Source of the DNA: Deltaproteobacteria bacterium
GTDB taxonomy: Bacteria; Desulfobacterota; Binatia; HRBIN30; CADEER01
Length of the DNA: 64,000 nucleotides
Direction: 5' to 3'
Assembly: GCA_029262455.1 (NCBI GenBank)
Contig: JAJCZJ010000110.1
Span: forward strand, 1-64,000
Shown: positions 53,806 through 63,368 of the stretch, piece after piece
Layout of the letters: every line of letters starts with the position of its first letter
Numbering within the stretch: the stretch's first letter is position 1
Translations under genes and position numbers: made by a program
Notes under the pieces: model-generated
What the model was told of the DNA's origin: nothing
Database searches by the model: none
What the model saw: the letters and a program-made list of their open reading frames with translations, nothing else

Positions 53806-54312
53806 CTAACTCCGAGAATGGTCTGTGCGAATATCGAGATCGACGAGAATCCGATCGAAGCACTTCTGCAGGCAGTCGTCGATTTCGGCGCGGCATGCGC
53901 TGAAGACCGACTCGCTTTGCCCGGCGGGGTCTTCGATATTGCCCGGCTTCCCCGAGTATTCCTTTAACGTGAAGACCCGTTTCCCCGCGGCCTCTGGGAA
54001 TCCGTCGCGGATCATTTTCAGGTGCTCGTCGGTCATGGCTAGGATCAGCGCGGCGTCAGAGATCAGTTGGCGGTGGCTCTTGAGGTCCGTTGAGACGGTA
54101 TTGGGGTCCAGGTCGATGCCGATTTCTTCGAGCGCGAACCGGGCGTCGAGAGACGCCAACGCTCCATTTCGGGCGTAGTAGGCCACACCGCCGGAGCGAA
54201 TTTCGATACGTTCGGAAAGCGCGTGTCGGTCGAGCATCTGTCGCAGAATCGCTTCGGCCATCACCGAGCGACTGACGTTCGCGTGGCAAACGAAAAGGAC
54301 TGAAGGAGTCAC
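53806..54312 (-). CDS. Low-molecular-weight protein-tyrosine-phosphatase-like protein
   Basis: 168 residues from ATG 54312. The phosphate loop VLFVCHANVSRSVMAE is a C-x5-R motif at the N-terminus, as in LMW-PTP and arsenate-reductase relatives. The conserved late Asp is in NIEDPAGQSES (the DP motif). The rest follows the fold: GGVAYYARNGALASLDARFA, AALILAMTDEHLKMI. It dephosphorylates phosphotyrosine or arginine-phosphate in proteins; the exact target is unknown. It stands alone. Confidence 0.88.
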   Translation of the reverse strand: MTPSVLFVCHANVSRSVMAEAILRQMLDRHALSERIEIRSGGVAYYARNGALASLDARFALEEIGIDLDPNTVSTDLKSHRQLISDAALILAMTDEHLKMIRDGFPEAAGKRVFTLKEYSGKPGNIEDPAGQSESVFSACRAEIDDCLQKCFDRILVDLDIRTDHSRS

Positions 54313-54359
54313 GGAGGAGGCCTTGGGGGGTGAACGCGTGGCTCACCCCCCGGTCTGTT

Positions 54360-55298
54360 CTAGCCGAGCGCCGAGAAGACCTTGCCGAGATCGTCGCCTT
54401 GCGTGATGCCTTTGGCGAGCTCAGCTTTAAGCTTGTTGCCGAGATCGGCCGGCTCCCACGTGCCCTCACTTTTTACGTGGCCTGCGGTGGTCCACGGGCG
54501 CATCATCCAAACCACGCCTCCGCCGACGCGGAACACTTGACCGTGAACGTCGGCAGCGTCGTCGCTGACCAGAAAGGCAATGAGGGGGGCGATGTTCTTC
54601 GGATTGAAGACGTCGAACTTCTCGGCTTCATCAGGGGCGGCCATCATGTCGGCCGTCTGCGGTGTAGCGTCGGTCGTCATTCGAGTTCGGGCGAGTGGTG
54701 CGATCGCGTTGGCGGTAACCCCGTATTTGGACATTTCCTTGTCGATGGTGATGGCCATCAGAGCCAGGGCCGCCTTTGCCGCCCCGTAGTTCACTTGACC
54801 GGCATTGCCCAGAAGCCCTGCGTCGGATGAAGTGTTGATGATACGGCCATTGAGGATATTGCCCTTCTTGTGCTCTGTTCTCCAGTATTCACAGGCGTGG
54901 CGACTCATGTTGAAGCTGCCCTTCATGTGGACCGCGATGACGGCGTCCCAGTCGTCTTCGCCCATGTTGAAGATCATGCGGTCGCGTAGAATCCCGGCGT
55001 TGTTGACGACGATGTTGAGCTGGCCGAAGTTGTCGAGGGCGCACTCGATGATGCGTTTGGCGCCGGCGAAGTCGGAGACGCTCTCCCCATTTGCGACCGC
55101 GTCGCCGCCTTTTTCCTTGATTTCGTTGACAACCTGATGAGCAGGGCTGTCGTCTTTCCCTGATCCGTCGAAGCCGGCGCCGAGGTCGTTGACGACGACT
55201 TTGGCGCCGTGTTCGGCCAAGAGCAGCGCCTCTTCCCGGCCAATCCCGCGGCCTGATCCTGTAACGATCGCAACTTTCCCCTCGAGCAGTCCTGCCAT
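54360..55298 (-). CDS. Short-chain dehydrogenase/reductase
   Basis: 312 residues. NAD(P) motif VTGSGRGIGREEALLLAEHG (TGxxxGxG), NNAG in IVVNNAGILRD, catalytic Ser in INTSSDAGLLGNAGQVNYG, and Tyr-x3-Lys (NYGAAKAALAL). The C-terminal extension (ADVHGQVFRVGGGVVWMMRP) and long 310-residue length fit the multifunctional-enzyme/3-hydroxyacyl-CoA branch of SDRs often found in lipid-degrading gene sets. Substrate probably a 3-hydroxyacyl-CoA or similar. Ribosome site AAGGAGAG in front of ATG 55298. Confidence 0.9.
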   Translation of the reverse strand: MAGLLEGKVAIVTGSGRGIGREEALLLAEHGAKVVVNDLGAGFDGSGKDDSPAHQVVNEIKEKGGDAVANGESVSDFAGAKRIIECALDNFGQLNIVVNNAGILRDRMIFNMGEDDWDAVIAVHMKGSFNMSRHACEYWRTEHKKGNILNGRIINTSSDAGLLGNAGQVNYGAAKAALALMAITIDKEMSKYGVTANAIAPLARTRMTTDATPQTADMMAAPDEAEKFDVFNPKNIAPLIAFLVSDDAADVHGQVFRVGGGVVWMMRPWTTAGHVKSEGTWEPADLGNKLKAELAKGITQGDDLGKVFSALG

Positions 55299-55643
55299 GA
55301 TCTCTCCTTAACGTACGTCCAAAGGTGTATTAGGTGGGTTTAAGCGGATGTTGGTCGAACGAGCCGGGCAACGGAACCGTGCCGGAGCAAGATTTGTCTG
55401 GGAATCGGGCCCCGTTGTCAAGAATGTCGCAGGTCCACGACGATTCGCCGAGGCCAGCTGCTCAGGGCGTGCCGATTCTCAAAGCTGTGCAGCAAAATCC
55501 CCTATTGTTTCAGGATCTTCGCCAGGATTAGTCAGGTAGTTTTGGAGTTGATTTCGGCCGCTCGTCGGCGTACAACTCAGCGGCCGAGGAAGTTTTTGGC
55601 CCGAATTGAGCGGGCGCCATATGGTATGTGGCGCCGCCGGTGG
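55299..55643. other. 345-bp stretch without a recognised gene
   Basis: Intergenic between the divergent SDR gene and the secreted paralogue pair. A 65-codon frame at 55334-55531 shows no ribosome site and no coding signature. No hairpin or promoter stands out. Confidence 0.5.
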
Positions 55644-56567
55644 ATGATGGGAATGCGCAGACAGATAGTTCGAGTATGGATAGCGGCAACAATGTTGCTG
55701 GTGCCTGTGATGGTCCTCGCTACGCCACCCGCGCAGCGGGTACCGTCGGCGATCATCATGTATCCGAATATCGTGGCCGAAGGGGCCTTCGAGACCCGGG
55801 TGATGATGGTCAATCTGACGGGTCGGGACCAGGAGGTGAAGTGTCACTTTCTCCCCTCGCCGACCTGTTTCGGGATCGACTTCTTTATCCACCTGACGCC
55901 GAATCAGCCGATTTCCTGGCTAGCCAGTCAGGGCACGATCGGTCAGCCTGGTATGCGTTTGGCGATACCCCCGTTCTTTGGTGAGGGTAGCTTGAAGTGT
56001 GTGGTGATACCGGCTGAAGGGCAGGAGCAGTATCAGAACGCGATCCAGGGGCGAGCGACGGTGTTCGGTCCCGACGGATACACCGAGAGCATTGGCGCGA
56101 TCGGCATCCCTCGGGTCGCGATAGGGGAGTTCTCGAATACATTGGAGCTGGACGGTGCGACGTACGCCCAGTGTCCCGACGAATATCACTTCACCTTCCT
56201 CGCCAGCGAGGCCGGCAATCCGGATACCGAGAGCGAGCTGATTTTATCGACTTGCGACGAAGACCTGGAGAATTTGATTTCTACCAATGTCGTCGTGCAG
56301 TTCAGGATCATCAATGAATTCGAGGAACTCTTCTCGGCCTCGACTTCCGTGCGCTGTCATGCGCGCCGGGTTCTGAGTGAGATCAACTCTGTATTCTCTC
56401 GCAGTACTCTTGGCACTCCGACGGGACAAGTGATCGTGCGCGGGGTACAGGGTGCAGTGATCGCGGTCTTGGTCGATAAGTTTGAGACGCCTGGAGGGGC
56501 TGCGTCGGTGGCCGGCAATGAGCCTGCTCTGTCGCGCGGCCGTTCGGCAAGGATTCAAATTCCATGA
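55644..56567 (+). CDS. Secreted protein of unknown function, tandem paralogue 1
   Basis: 307 residues from ATG 55644; ATGs at 55626, 55647 and 55653 are alternatives. Signal peptide VRVWIAATMLLVPVMVLATP. The body matches the next gene along its length: AIIMYPNIVAEGAFETRVMM, then LTPNQPISWLASQG, NAIQGRATVFGPDG, FRIINEFEELFSASTSVRCH and a C-terminal VLVDKFETPGG. Cys residues are conserved in pairs (CHFLPSPTC, CPDEYHF). Beta-rich exported domain; no family recognised. It overlaps the paralogue by ATGA at 56564. Confidence 0.78.
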   Translation: MMGMRRQIVRVWIAATMLLVPVMVLATPPAQRVPSAIIMYPNIVAEGAFETRVMMVNLTGRDQEVKCHFLPSPTCFGIDFFIHLTPNQPISWLASQGTIGQPGMRLAIPPFFGEGSLKCVVIPAEGQEQYQNAIQGRATVFGPDGYTESIGAIGIPRVAIGEFSNTLELDGATYAQCPDEYHFTFLASEAGNPDTESELILSTCDEDLENLISTNVVVQFRIINEFEELFSASTSVRCHARRVLSEINSVFSRSTLGTPTGQVIVRGVQGAVIAVLVDKFETPGGAASVAGNEPALSRGRSARIQIP

Positions 56568-57730
56568 GGACGGGAATGTTGCGGCGGCGTTTGATCGCTG
56601 GGGTGTTGGCGATCTTCCTTTGCGGAAGTGGCCCGGTGGCTGCGGTTGAAGTCGAAGAAGTCGACTGGACGGCGGTGCTTCGTGCACTTGGGGTAGCGCT
56701 CGACTCCTGGCGGTTGTCGCCGTTTCCGCGGATGACGCCGACTCCCACGTCTCCGCCGCCGACATCGACGCCGACTTGGACGTTGACTCCGACGCCGACG
56801 AACACGCCGACGGTAACGTTCACGCCGACCGAGATTCCGACGCAACCTTCCTCTGGGCAGCTTGCCTTTGGACCGTCGAATAGTCTCTCCCCGCCGCAGC
56901 GCTTGGCCTCGGCTTTCCTTGTGTTCCCGTACATTCGCGCCGACTCTTCGACGGATACTCGACTTACGTTGATCAACATGTCGAACCGTGACGTCCGTGT
57001 GAATTGCTTCTTTGTCCGCGATGCTGGACCGGTCTTGGGGTGCCTCGAGATTGGATTTGTAATCAACCTGACGCCGTTGCAGCCGTTTTCTTGGTTTGCC
57101 GGTCAGGGGACGAACAATCCCTTGACGTTTACTGCAGCGCCGCCGTTTACGGGAACTGGTGAGCTCAAGTGTGCTGTCGATCCCGACCTTCCGGATCTGG
57201 TTGCGCACAACGTTCTCCAGGGGCGTGCGACGGTGTTTGATGACAGCGATGGAGATACAGTCGCCTACGGCGCGGTTGGGTTTCAACGTCGAATCGACGG
57301 CCATTTCTCGAATGTCGTGTCGTTGGATGGCTTCACATACGATCAGTGCCCGGAGCGGCTGCATTTTCAGGTGTTGACGCAAAAGAACGGGTCGAACAGC
57401 ACTCTGATCCTGACGCCGTGCCAGGAGGATCTGCTGAATCAGATCGCCACCACGACGGCCGTCCAGATGCAGATCGTAAACGAGTTCGAACAAGTCTTTT
57501 CGTCTTCGAGGACGTTTACTTGTCTAACCGCGTTGCCGTTCTCGGCGATTTCCACGCTGAGGAAATCAACCATCGGCACGGATGTCGCACACCTGGTGGT
57601 GCGCGGTGTGTCGTCGCCGCTGATCGGCATGGTGATTGACCGTTTCGAAGGGCCGGATGGATCGACTCACACGTCGGCCAACGACCCCTACGTTGAGGGC
57701 GGAAGTCCCTCGACTGTGATTTTTCCGTAG
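56564..57730 (+). CDS. Secreted protein of unknown function with Thr/Pro linker, tandem paralogue 2
   Basis: 388 residues from ATG 56564, coupled to paralogue 1 by ATGA. Signal peptide RRRLIAGVLAIFLCGSGPVA. A Pro/Thr linker (TPTPTSPPPTSTPTWTLTP and beyond, to ~residue 100) then separates it from the same beta domain as paralogue 1: LVFPYIRADSSTDTRLTLIN, ITPLQ-type LTPLQPFSWFAGQG, VLQGRATVFDDSDG, QIVNEFEQVFSSSRTFTC. The extra linker suggests surface or wall exposure. The two genes come from a duplication with later gain of the linker; function unknown. Confidence 0.8.
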   Translation: MRTGMLRRRLIAGVLAIFLCGSGPVAAVEVEEVDWTAVLRALGVALDSWRLSPFPRMTPTPTSPPPTSTPTWTLTPTPTNTPTVTFTPTEIPTQPSSGQLAFGPSNSLSPPQRLASAFLVFPYIRADSSTDTRLTLINMSNRDVRVNCFFVRDAGPVLGCLEIGFVINLTPLQPFSWFAGQGTNNPLTFTAAPPFTGTGELKCAVDPDLPDLVAHNVLQGRATVFDDSDGDTVAYGAVGFQRRIDGHFSNVVSLDGFTYDQCPERLHFQVLTQKNGSNSTLILTPCQEDLLNQIATTTAVQMQIVNEFEQVFSSSRTFTCLTALPFSAISTLRKSTIGTDVAHLVVRGVSSPLIGMVIDRFEGPDGSTHTSANDPYVEGGSPSTVIFP

Positions 57731-57795
57731 ATTTCGCCCGCACTTCTGGGACTATTTGCTCTGCGGAGTGTCAGCACTAGCGTCCGGAAACGATC

Positions 57796-57823
57796 TTGCG
57801 ACCTGCTGGATCGCGGTTATACT
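57796..57823 (+). promoter_or_regulatory. Sigma-70-type promoter of the small membrane gene
   Basis: TTGCGA (57796-57801), 16-bp spacer, TATACT (57818-57823). The expected start (~57830) lies about 14 bp before the GTG at 57844, just upstream of the AGAGG ribosome site. Four of six and five of six bases match the -35 and -10 consensus. Confidence 0.6.
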
Positions 57824-57843
57824 GCAACCGAGAGGTTGGGCGG

Positions 57844-58017
57844 GTGAGAGAGTTTTTCTACGGGATGATTTTGGGTGCGGCATCGATGTACTTGTTCGAG
57901 TACTTTGACGCCCCCGCTATCCTCGCTCGGATGAACAGCGCCACCAAGTCGGCTGTTGAGTCGACCTCTGGGTATGGCGGCGCGGACAAGGTCAAACAGC
58001 AGAAGGGCAAGAAGTAG
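57844..58017 (+). CDS. Small single-pass membrane protein
   Basis: 57 residues from GTG 57844 with an AGAGG ribosome site; an earlier in-frame ATG lies inside the promoter. One transmembrane helix (VREFFYGMILGAASMYLFEY) followed by a short basic tail (QQKGKK). Family not recognised. It has its own promoter, so it is probably expressed independently of the secreted paralogues. Confidence 0.65.
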   Translation: MREFFYGMILGAASMYLFEYFDAPAILARMNSATKSAVESTSGYGGADKVKQQKGKK

Positions 58018-58212
58018 AGAGTAGCGCTCTCCCGGCGGACATTGGTGCGTTACGACCCGTACGGAGTTGCCGGCGGGCTCTCGTTGTGATTGCCACTTCC
58101 GCTCGCTCGCAGCTCTTTTTTTCGCGTTGGGGCGATCAGCCTTGGTCGGGAGTCAATGCGCGATCGAAGGAAGGTAGTTCTTGCGCTGGGCGGCTTGCGC
58201 ACCGCGGGATTA

Positions 58213-59097
58213 CTAACGGGTTGCCAGGATGGGACTCCCGCAGCCGGAACGGACGGCGGCTTGAACGAGCTTTCTCACTTCCGGTCGCGACAATACCTCG
58301 GCTTGGGCTAGCTCCTTAAGAGTGCGCGCAATACAGGATACATAAGCGCGCTGGCTCGCCCACGGCTGATCGGGGGCGGGACCAATGCAAGGGCACGCTT
58401 GGCTGGGGGCGCAGCCGTTGTTTTTGACAGGGCTTCCGAGGGATGTCGCGGGGCAACTGTCGCAAGTGTCGCCGACTCCATCGAAATCCGCGTCCCGTTG
58501 GGACGCACCCGGCACGTTGGGGCACAAATCGAGGATGTCTGGAATTCCGTCGCGGTCTGCGTCGGGGCCGTCGGTCGTGTTGGCGCGGGCCATCATCTCG
58601 ATTTGGATGGCGATTGGCGAATCTGGCGGAGACGACAGGGACAAGTGCAGGCCAGAGCGCTCGTTGGTCGGGTGGGAGGAACTCGTGAGCAGCAGGGGTT
58701 CGCCGTTCACAAAGGCATCAATGACCATTGATGTCCGGTTTCGTCCTTGTCTCTGGAGGAACCCGGCCCCCACGATCCGAAAGCTTTCGCTGTACCAGCG
58801 TACGGCGGTAACCGCTTCGATTGCATGCGCGTCGGGGATTGGCATGACAGTCAGGTCGAAGCTGCCTTGAATCGGCTCGGCCGTCTTGTCGCAGCCGGCA
58901 CACGTGCGGCGAATCTCGCTCCCTGCGCCCAGAATAAACTCGATCGTCTGGGCGTTACTCGGTGTCGGGCCGATTGCCGCAAGAACGACCGACAGTGCGA
59001 CCGTCCTAACGGAAGTCCAGCGCGATTCTGAGGGGCGCGGGAGGCGCAGAAACCTTGCGATCACGGTCATCGGTGACCGAAAGTTAGCATGGTCCAC
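58213..59097 (-). CDS. Exported protein with thrombospondin type-3/Ca-binding repeats
   Basis: 294 residues from ATG 59097. A hydrophobic signal ([20 protein letters not shown]) follows a long basic N-region. Residues ~45-180 are beta-rich with two Cys pairs (RRTCAGCDK). From ~190, TSP3-like loops appear: [36 protein letters not shown], with DxDxDG calcium sites. A Cys-rich tail ([10 protein letters not shown]) closes it. Surface or periplasmic, calcium-stabilised; ligand unknown. It is convergent with the small gene at 57844-58017. Confidence 0.78.
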   Translation of the reverse strand: MDHANFRSPMTVIARFLRLPRPSESRWTSVRTVALSVVLAAIGPTPSNAQTIEFILGAGSEIRRTCAGCDKTAEPIQGSFDLTVMPIPDAHAIEAVTAVRWYSESFRIVGAGFLQRQGRNRTSMVIDAFVNGEPLLLTSSSHPTNERSGLHLSLSSPPDSPIAIQIEMMARANTTDGPDADRDGIPDILDLCPNVPGASQRDADFDGVGDTCDSCPATSLGSPVKNNGCAPSQACPCIGPAPDQPWASQRAYVSCIARTLKELAQAEVLSRPEVRKLVQAAVRSGCGSPILATR

Positions 59098-59193
59098 TCG
59101 CGGTCCGTAGTGGTGGAGGGATTTTGACTTTGCGGGGATGGAGTGCTTCGGCTGATGACCAGCCGGTCTTGGATCGGTGCTAGGAAGAGCGCT

Positions 59194-59454
59194 CTACTGG
59201 TCCAGTCCGCGTGCGGCCCGATCCCGGTGTAGGCGAGCTCGGCGCTCGGCTGTCTTGCTCCGGACTTCCGCTAAGCGCACGCACGCGCTGATCCGAGCCT
59301 GGGTTGTGTCGAGATCGTCCGCCACTTGCCCGTGATCTGGGTTGCGCGCCAACGCGTCGACCAGTCGATCGCACGAGGGCGGAGCCTCGCCGTTGGCTAC
59401 CGTCACAAGCAGTAGAGAGGTGATACCTAACAAGCTGATTTTGAGACATCGCAT
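59194..59454 (-). CDS. Small secreted alpha-helical protein
   Basis: 86 residues from ATG 59454 (longer frame to 59475 possible). Signal peptide MRCLKISLLGITSLLLVTVA cleaved near NG-EAPPS. The mature part is helical and charged, with one Cys pair (PPSCDRL ... SACVRLAEV), probably a disulfide hairpin. Family not recognised. Confidence 0.6.
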   Translation of the reverse strand: MRCLKISLLGITSLLLVTVANGEAPPSCDRLVDALARNPDHGQVADDLDTTQARISACVRLAEVRSKTAERRARLHRDRAARGLDQ

Positions 59455-59515
59455 GCGACCCAGGCTAGGCCGCATTGGGCCCGGAAGTCAATTCGGCCCT
59501 ACTAGCGACTAGCCG

Positions 59516-59686
59516 CTAGCTACTGGGACGCCGAGGCCGCTTGACGATTTCTACCTCGCGCCCGTTGATCCGCACGGTGCGCCGATCGCGAGCTGAACTT
59601 ACCGTGCCTTCGGAAGTCGCCTTTTGGGCGCGTTCGGCTTGCCAACGACGTAGCTCTTCCTCAATACCTGACCCTTTGTCCAACAT
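59516..59686 (-). CDS. Small basic protein (56 aa) downstream of rpoD
   Basis: Read directly from the minus strand: ATG 59686, 24 bp after the rpoD stop, with GGAGGGGTGGAA in front (a very strong ribosome site), ending TAG at 59516. Product MLDKGSGIEEELRRWQAERA, then a basic C-terminus with RDRRTVRI and KRPRRPSS; one helix and a charged strand, no Cys, no membrane segment. Spacing and ribosome site make co-expression with sigma-70 likely. I do not know the family; it could be a regulator or an RNA-polymerase-associated small protein (inference). Confidence 0.65.
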   Translation of the reverse strand: MLDKGSGIEEELRRWQAERAQKATSEGTVSSARDRRTVRINGREVEIVKRPRRPSS

Positions 59687-59710
59687 TTCCACCCCTCCAC
59701 CTCATCACAG

Positions 59711-61648
59711 TCAGTTTCCCACAAACGATTCGATCGATCGCGCTCGGCTTGGATGACGCAATTTGCGCAAAGCCTTTGCTTCGATCTGTCGAATCCTCTC
59801 ACGTGTCACGGCAAAACGTTGCCCGACTTCTTCGAGAGTGTAGTCTGACTTCTCTCCGATTCCAAAGCGCATGCGAAGGATTTGTTCTTCCCGCGGCGTC
59901 AATGTTGCAAGAACCTTGCGAGTTTGTTCCTCGAGGCTGGTGTAGACCGCTGCATCCGACGGCGAGACAGTCTGCCTGTCCTCGACGAAATCTCCCAGGG
60001 AACTCTCTTCTTCGTCGCCGATTGGTGTCTCGAGAGAAACCGGCTCCTTGACGATGCGCAGGACGTTGCGAACCTTGTCGAGCGGCATCTCCATCTTTTG
60101 GGCGATCTCTTCCGGCGTCGGTTCGCGGCCGAGCTGTTGGACGAGATATCGCGAGGATCGCACGACCTTGTTGATGGTTTCGATCATGTGCACGGGGATA
60201 CGAATGGTTCGTGCCTGGTCGGCGATTGCGCGACTGACCGACTGACGAATCCACCACGTGGCGTAGGTCGAAAACTTGTAGCCGCGTTGGTACTCGAACT
60301 TTTCGACGGCGCGCATTAGGCCGATATTGCCCTCCTGCACCAGGTCGAGGAAGCCGAGGCCGCGGTTGGTGTAGCGTTTTGCGATACTCACGACGAGACG
60401 AAGGTTGGCCTCAATGAGGCGCTTTTGTCCGTCTTGGGCCAGACGCTCGCCGGAGCGGATGACTTTGAGTGTTGCCGTCAGCTCCTCGTACGGCATGCCG
60501 ACCTCGGACTCGATTTCGACGATGCGACGTCGCGACTTGCGCAGGTCATCGATCATCCGACGTGCGTCCATGCTCGAAATGCGCAGGCTTCGGGCTGTCG
60601 CTGCGACCGCCCTCGTATCGTCGCCGCGTAGCTTTGGGGCGAGCCTCAACAGCTGATTGGATGTCTTCCTTGTGCGCCGTTCCCATCGTCTGACGAGAAC
60701 CGTCTCGTCTTCGAGGATGCGGCGCGCCCGCTTGAGTTTCTCGACCACACTCGTGATGTGGCGGCGGCTCAGCTGGAGGTCGTCGAGAATTTTACGAATA
60801 CGCTTTTGAACGTTCGCCAGCTTTTTTACAGTCGCCTTGTCAGGATTGGCCCGCTTGCGAATCTCGGTCGTCAGATCTTCGTGTTCTTTGGCGAGCTTCC
60901 GCAGCTTGTCGAGCGTCTTGAGGATCACCCCGTCGGTGGCTGGTGCCGCCTCGGCGTCGGCGTCCGTGTCCTCTTCGGAAGAAGCGTCCTCATCCTCCAG
61001 CTCGCGTTCGCTGAGCTCGCCCTCTTTGATCCGATCGGCGATGTTCAACAGATAGCGCATGGTAAATGGGTGGACCAAGACATGTTCGTGCACCTGATCT
61101 TGGCCCTGCTCAATCTGCTTCGCAATTTCCACTTCCTGCTCGCGCGTGAGCAGTGAGACGGCCCCGATTTCCTGCAAATACATGCGGACTGGGTCCGATG
61201 TATCCTCGGCATAGCTGGTGGTCCGCGCCGCAGCTCGAGCGGTGGCCGGGCGGGTCTCTTCGGACCAGCCGGCGCGCCGGGCCGGCGCCGGTGCGCCGCT
61301 TGGGTCGTCCGATTCGCTGGAGTCCTTCTCGCTTTCTTCCTTGTCAAAGTCGGAATCGTCGTCGGAGATGTTGTCAGTGTCGGCGTCCGCGTCGGCGTCG
61401 ATCTCGCCGAGCACGGGAATCATGCCGTCCAACTCTTCGGGCTTGTCGCCAGCCTTCGCCGCTTTGACGGGAGTCTCCGATTCCGGGGCATTCTTGCCCG
61501 CAGGGGCCTTTTTTGCGGCCCCTGCTGTCTTGCGCGCCTTGGGTTTTGCGCTTGACGCGGTTGCTTTTTTCGCAGCTGTCTTCTTCGCAGGAGCCTTCTT
61601 TGTAGTTTTCTTGCGAGCTGTTGTGGAGTTCGTGCGTTTCTTCTCCAT
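59711..61648 (-). CDS. rpoD: Primary sigma factor RpoD with histone-like N-terminal tail
   Basis: 645 residues. Residues ~1-60 are Lys/Ala-rich like histone H1 ([19 protein letters not shown]), then an acidic run ([19 protein letters not shown]). Region 1.2 [20 protein letters not shown], the core [20 protein letters not shown] and [20 protein letters not shown] (2.3-2.4), region 3, and the region 4 helix-turn-helix [20 protein letters not shown]. This is the housekeeping sigma-70. The basic tail is unusual and probably disordered. A candidate promoter lies upstream; the 56-residue ORF follows. Confidence 0.97.
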   Translation of the reverse strand: MEKKRTNSTTARKKTTKKAPAKKTAAKKATASSAKPKARKTAGAAKKAPAGKNAPESETPVKAAKAGDKPEELDGMIPVLGEIDADADADTDNISDDDSDFDKEESEKDSSESDDPSGAPAPARRAGWSEETRPATARAAARTTSYAEDTSDPVRMYLQEIGAVSLLTREQEVEIAKQIEQGQDQVHEHVLVHPFTMRYLLNIADRIKEGELSERELEDEDASSEEDTDADAEAAPATDGVILKTLDKLRKLAKEHEDLTTEIRKRANPDKATVKKLANVQKRIRKILDDLQLSRRHITSVVEKLKRARRILEDETVLVRRWERRTRKTSNQLLRLAPKLRGDDTRAVAATARSLRISSMDARRMIDDLRKSRRRIVEIESEVGMPYEELTATLKVIRSGERLAQDGQKRLIEANLRLVVSIAKRYTNRGLGFLDLVQEGNIGLMRAVEKFEYQRGYKFSTYATWWIRQSVSRAIADQARTIRIPVHMIETINKVVRSSRYLVQQLGREPTPEEIAQKMEMPLDKVRNVLRIVKEPVSLETPIGDEEESSLGDFVEDRQTVSPSDAAVYTSLEEQTRKVLATLTPREEQILRMRFGIGEKSDYTLEEVGQRFAVTRERIRQIEAKALRKLRHPSRARSIESFVGN

Positions 61649-61836
61649 AAACCGCGAACCTTCTTCCCCCGCCGCTGAACTAGTTCGTATCGTAGGGGCA
61701 AATGCCCACGAAGCGCGGCGAATCCTCGACGCTGCCCGCGAGCGGCGCCGTTCTCTTTACGCGGAGAAATACCAAAGGAAATCTACCAGCTAGGCGGTTG
61801 TCATCTCGAACGAGAGGGCGCTGCTGGGTTGAGTTC

Positions 61837-61864
61837 ATTTAAACGTCTGTTGGCTGCGAGTCAA
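61837..61864 (-). promoter_or_regulatory. Candidate sigma-70 promoter for rpoD
   Basis: On the minus strand TTGACT (61864-61859), 16-bp spacer, then TTAAAT (61842-61837). Five of six -35 bases and four of six -10 bases match. It lies about 190 bp before the rpoD ATG at 61648. Confidence 0.45.
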
Positions 61865-61911
61865 GCCGCTTATGATAGCAGGCCGACTTCAAGACGTCAC
61901 TGTCCGGGCGG

Positions 61912-63228
61912 TCAGTCGTAGTATTCGAGTCCTAAATGGGTGATGAGATCCTCACCGCGGAGGTGTCGCAATGTATTTTTCAATTTCATGAGCTGGATAA
62001 AGAGGTCGTGCTCCGGGTAGAGGCCCGGTGCCGTTTGAGGGCTCTTGAAGTAGAAAGATAGCCACTCTTGGATGCCCTTCATCCCGGCTCGCTGTGCGAG
62101 ATCGAGGAGCAGCGCGAGGTCGAGGACCAGGGGGGCGGCGAGGATGGAGTCCCGACAAAGGAAGTTGACCTTGATCTGCATCGGGTACCCGAGCCAGCCT
62201 TTGACGTCGATATTGTCCCAACCTTCTTTATTGTCTCCGCGTGGTGGGTAGTAGTGAATGCTGACCTTGTGGACGAAATCCTTGTATAGTTCGGGGTGAA
62301 GATCGGCTTGAAGGATTGTGTCGAGGACAGAAAGCTTACTTTCCTCTTTCGTTTTGAATGAGTCAGGGTCGTCGAGTACCTCACCGTCGCGATTGCCGAG
62401 GATGTTGGTAGAAAACCATCCGTCTAGGCCCAGCAGCCTGGCTTTGAGGCCGGGAGCGATGATGGTTTTCATTAGGGTCTGCCCGGTCTTGAAGTCTTTT
62501 CCGCAGATCGGAACTTGCCGAGCGGCGGCCAACTCGGTCATTGCGGGGATGTCCACGGTGAGGTTTGGCGCACCGTTGGCGAAGGGGATACCGAGCTTCA
62601 GCGCAGCGTAGGCGTAGATCATGCTGGGCGAGATCGACGGGTCATCCTGATCGAGGGCAGTCTCGAAGGCGTCGAGGCTCTGGTGTGCGGGTGAGGGCGC
62701 GTGGAATGCCTCCGTGCTGCCGCACCACACCATGACCGATCGACTGGTACCGCTGCTCTCCTGGAAGGATTCGATGTCGGCGATCACCTGAGCCGCGAGC
62801 TCTCTCTTCGTCGCGCCGTGTTTGCGATGCTCGCCGTCGAGGTTGCGAATGAAAGTTGGGTCGAAAACCCCTGGGTTTGGCTGGATCGCCTCGAGTTCGG
62901 TGCGGACCTGGGCGAGGAGATCAGGGGCGACTACGCCAGCCTTCATCGCGCTCTCGTACGCGTTTTCGGAATAGATGTCCCAGGCGCAAAACGACAATTG
63001 GTCCAGCGTCGCAAGAGGCACGAAATCTCGGATGAATGGAGTCCGGCCCTCTGTGCGTTTTCCGAGTCGGATCGTCCCCATCTGGGTGAGCGAACCGATC
63101 GGTACCCCGAGGTTCTTGCGGACGAGGAGGACCCCCGCGATGAATGTAGTGCTGACTGCGCCGAGACCGGGCAGTAGGACGCCGAGCTTGCCGTTTGCTG
63201 GAGTAATGTTCACACCTGGTTCGATCAT
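61912..63228 (-). CDS. ino1: Inositol-3-phosphate synthase (Ino1)
   Basis: 438 residues from ATG 63228; the longer frame to 63405 is not coding-like. NAD site GVLLPGLGAVSTTFIAGV, then SVMVWCGSTEAFHAPSPAHQ, IPFANGAPNLTVDIPAMTEL, and the catalytic block CGKDFKTGQTLMKTIIAPGL, which is the MIPS signature; LDGWFSTNILGNRDGEVL follows. It makes 1L-myo-inositol-3-phosphate from glucose 6-phosphate, the entry to inositol lipids or compatible solutes, uncommon in typical proteobacteria but frequent in actinobacteria and some deltaproteobacteria. It is divergent from the gene at 63369. Confidence 0.93.
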   Translation of the reverse strand: MIEPGVNITPANGKLGVLLPGLGAVSTTFIAGVLLVRKNLGVPIGSLTQMGTIRLGKRTEGRTPFIRDFVPLATLDQLSFCAWDIYSENAYESAMKAGVVAPDLLAQVRTELEAIQPNPGVFDPTFIRNLDGEHRKHGATKRELAAQVIADIESFQESSGTSRSVMVWCGSTEAFHAPSPAHQSLDAFETALDQDDPSISPSMIYAYAALKLGIPFANGAPNLTVDIPAMTELAAARQVPICGKDFKTGQTLMKTIIAPGLKARLLGLDGWFSTNILGNRDGEVLDDPDSFKTKEESKLSVLDTILQADLHPELYKDFVHKVSIHYYPPRGDNKEGWDNIDVKGWLGYPMQIKVNFLCRDSILAAPLVLDLALLLDLAQRAGMKGIQEWLSFYFKSPQTAPGLYPEHDLFIQLMKLKNTLRHLRGEDLITHLGLEYYD

Positions 63229-63368
63229 ATCGCTGCCTGATAGAGCAGCGCGCCGTCGAAGGCAAACGTAAGTGTCGCGGACGAGCCGGGCTCCGATTGA
63301 CACGTCGCCGACGTTGGGGAAGGGTCGAGATCGAATCTTCTCGACGGAGGTTCGTCGGTGGGTATGTG

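Noticed and set aside
55334..55531. 65-codon frame in the gap before the secreted paralogues
   Set aside because: No ribosome site, no signal peptide, no motif; composition does not look coding.
58156..58311. Short ORF with a lipoprotein-like start (..LLTGC..)
   Set aside because: It overlaps the 3' end of the convergent TSP3-like gene, has an Arg inside the hydrophobic part and no good ribosome site.
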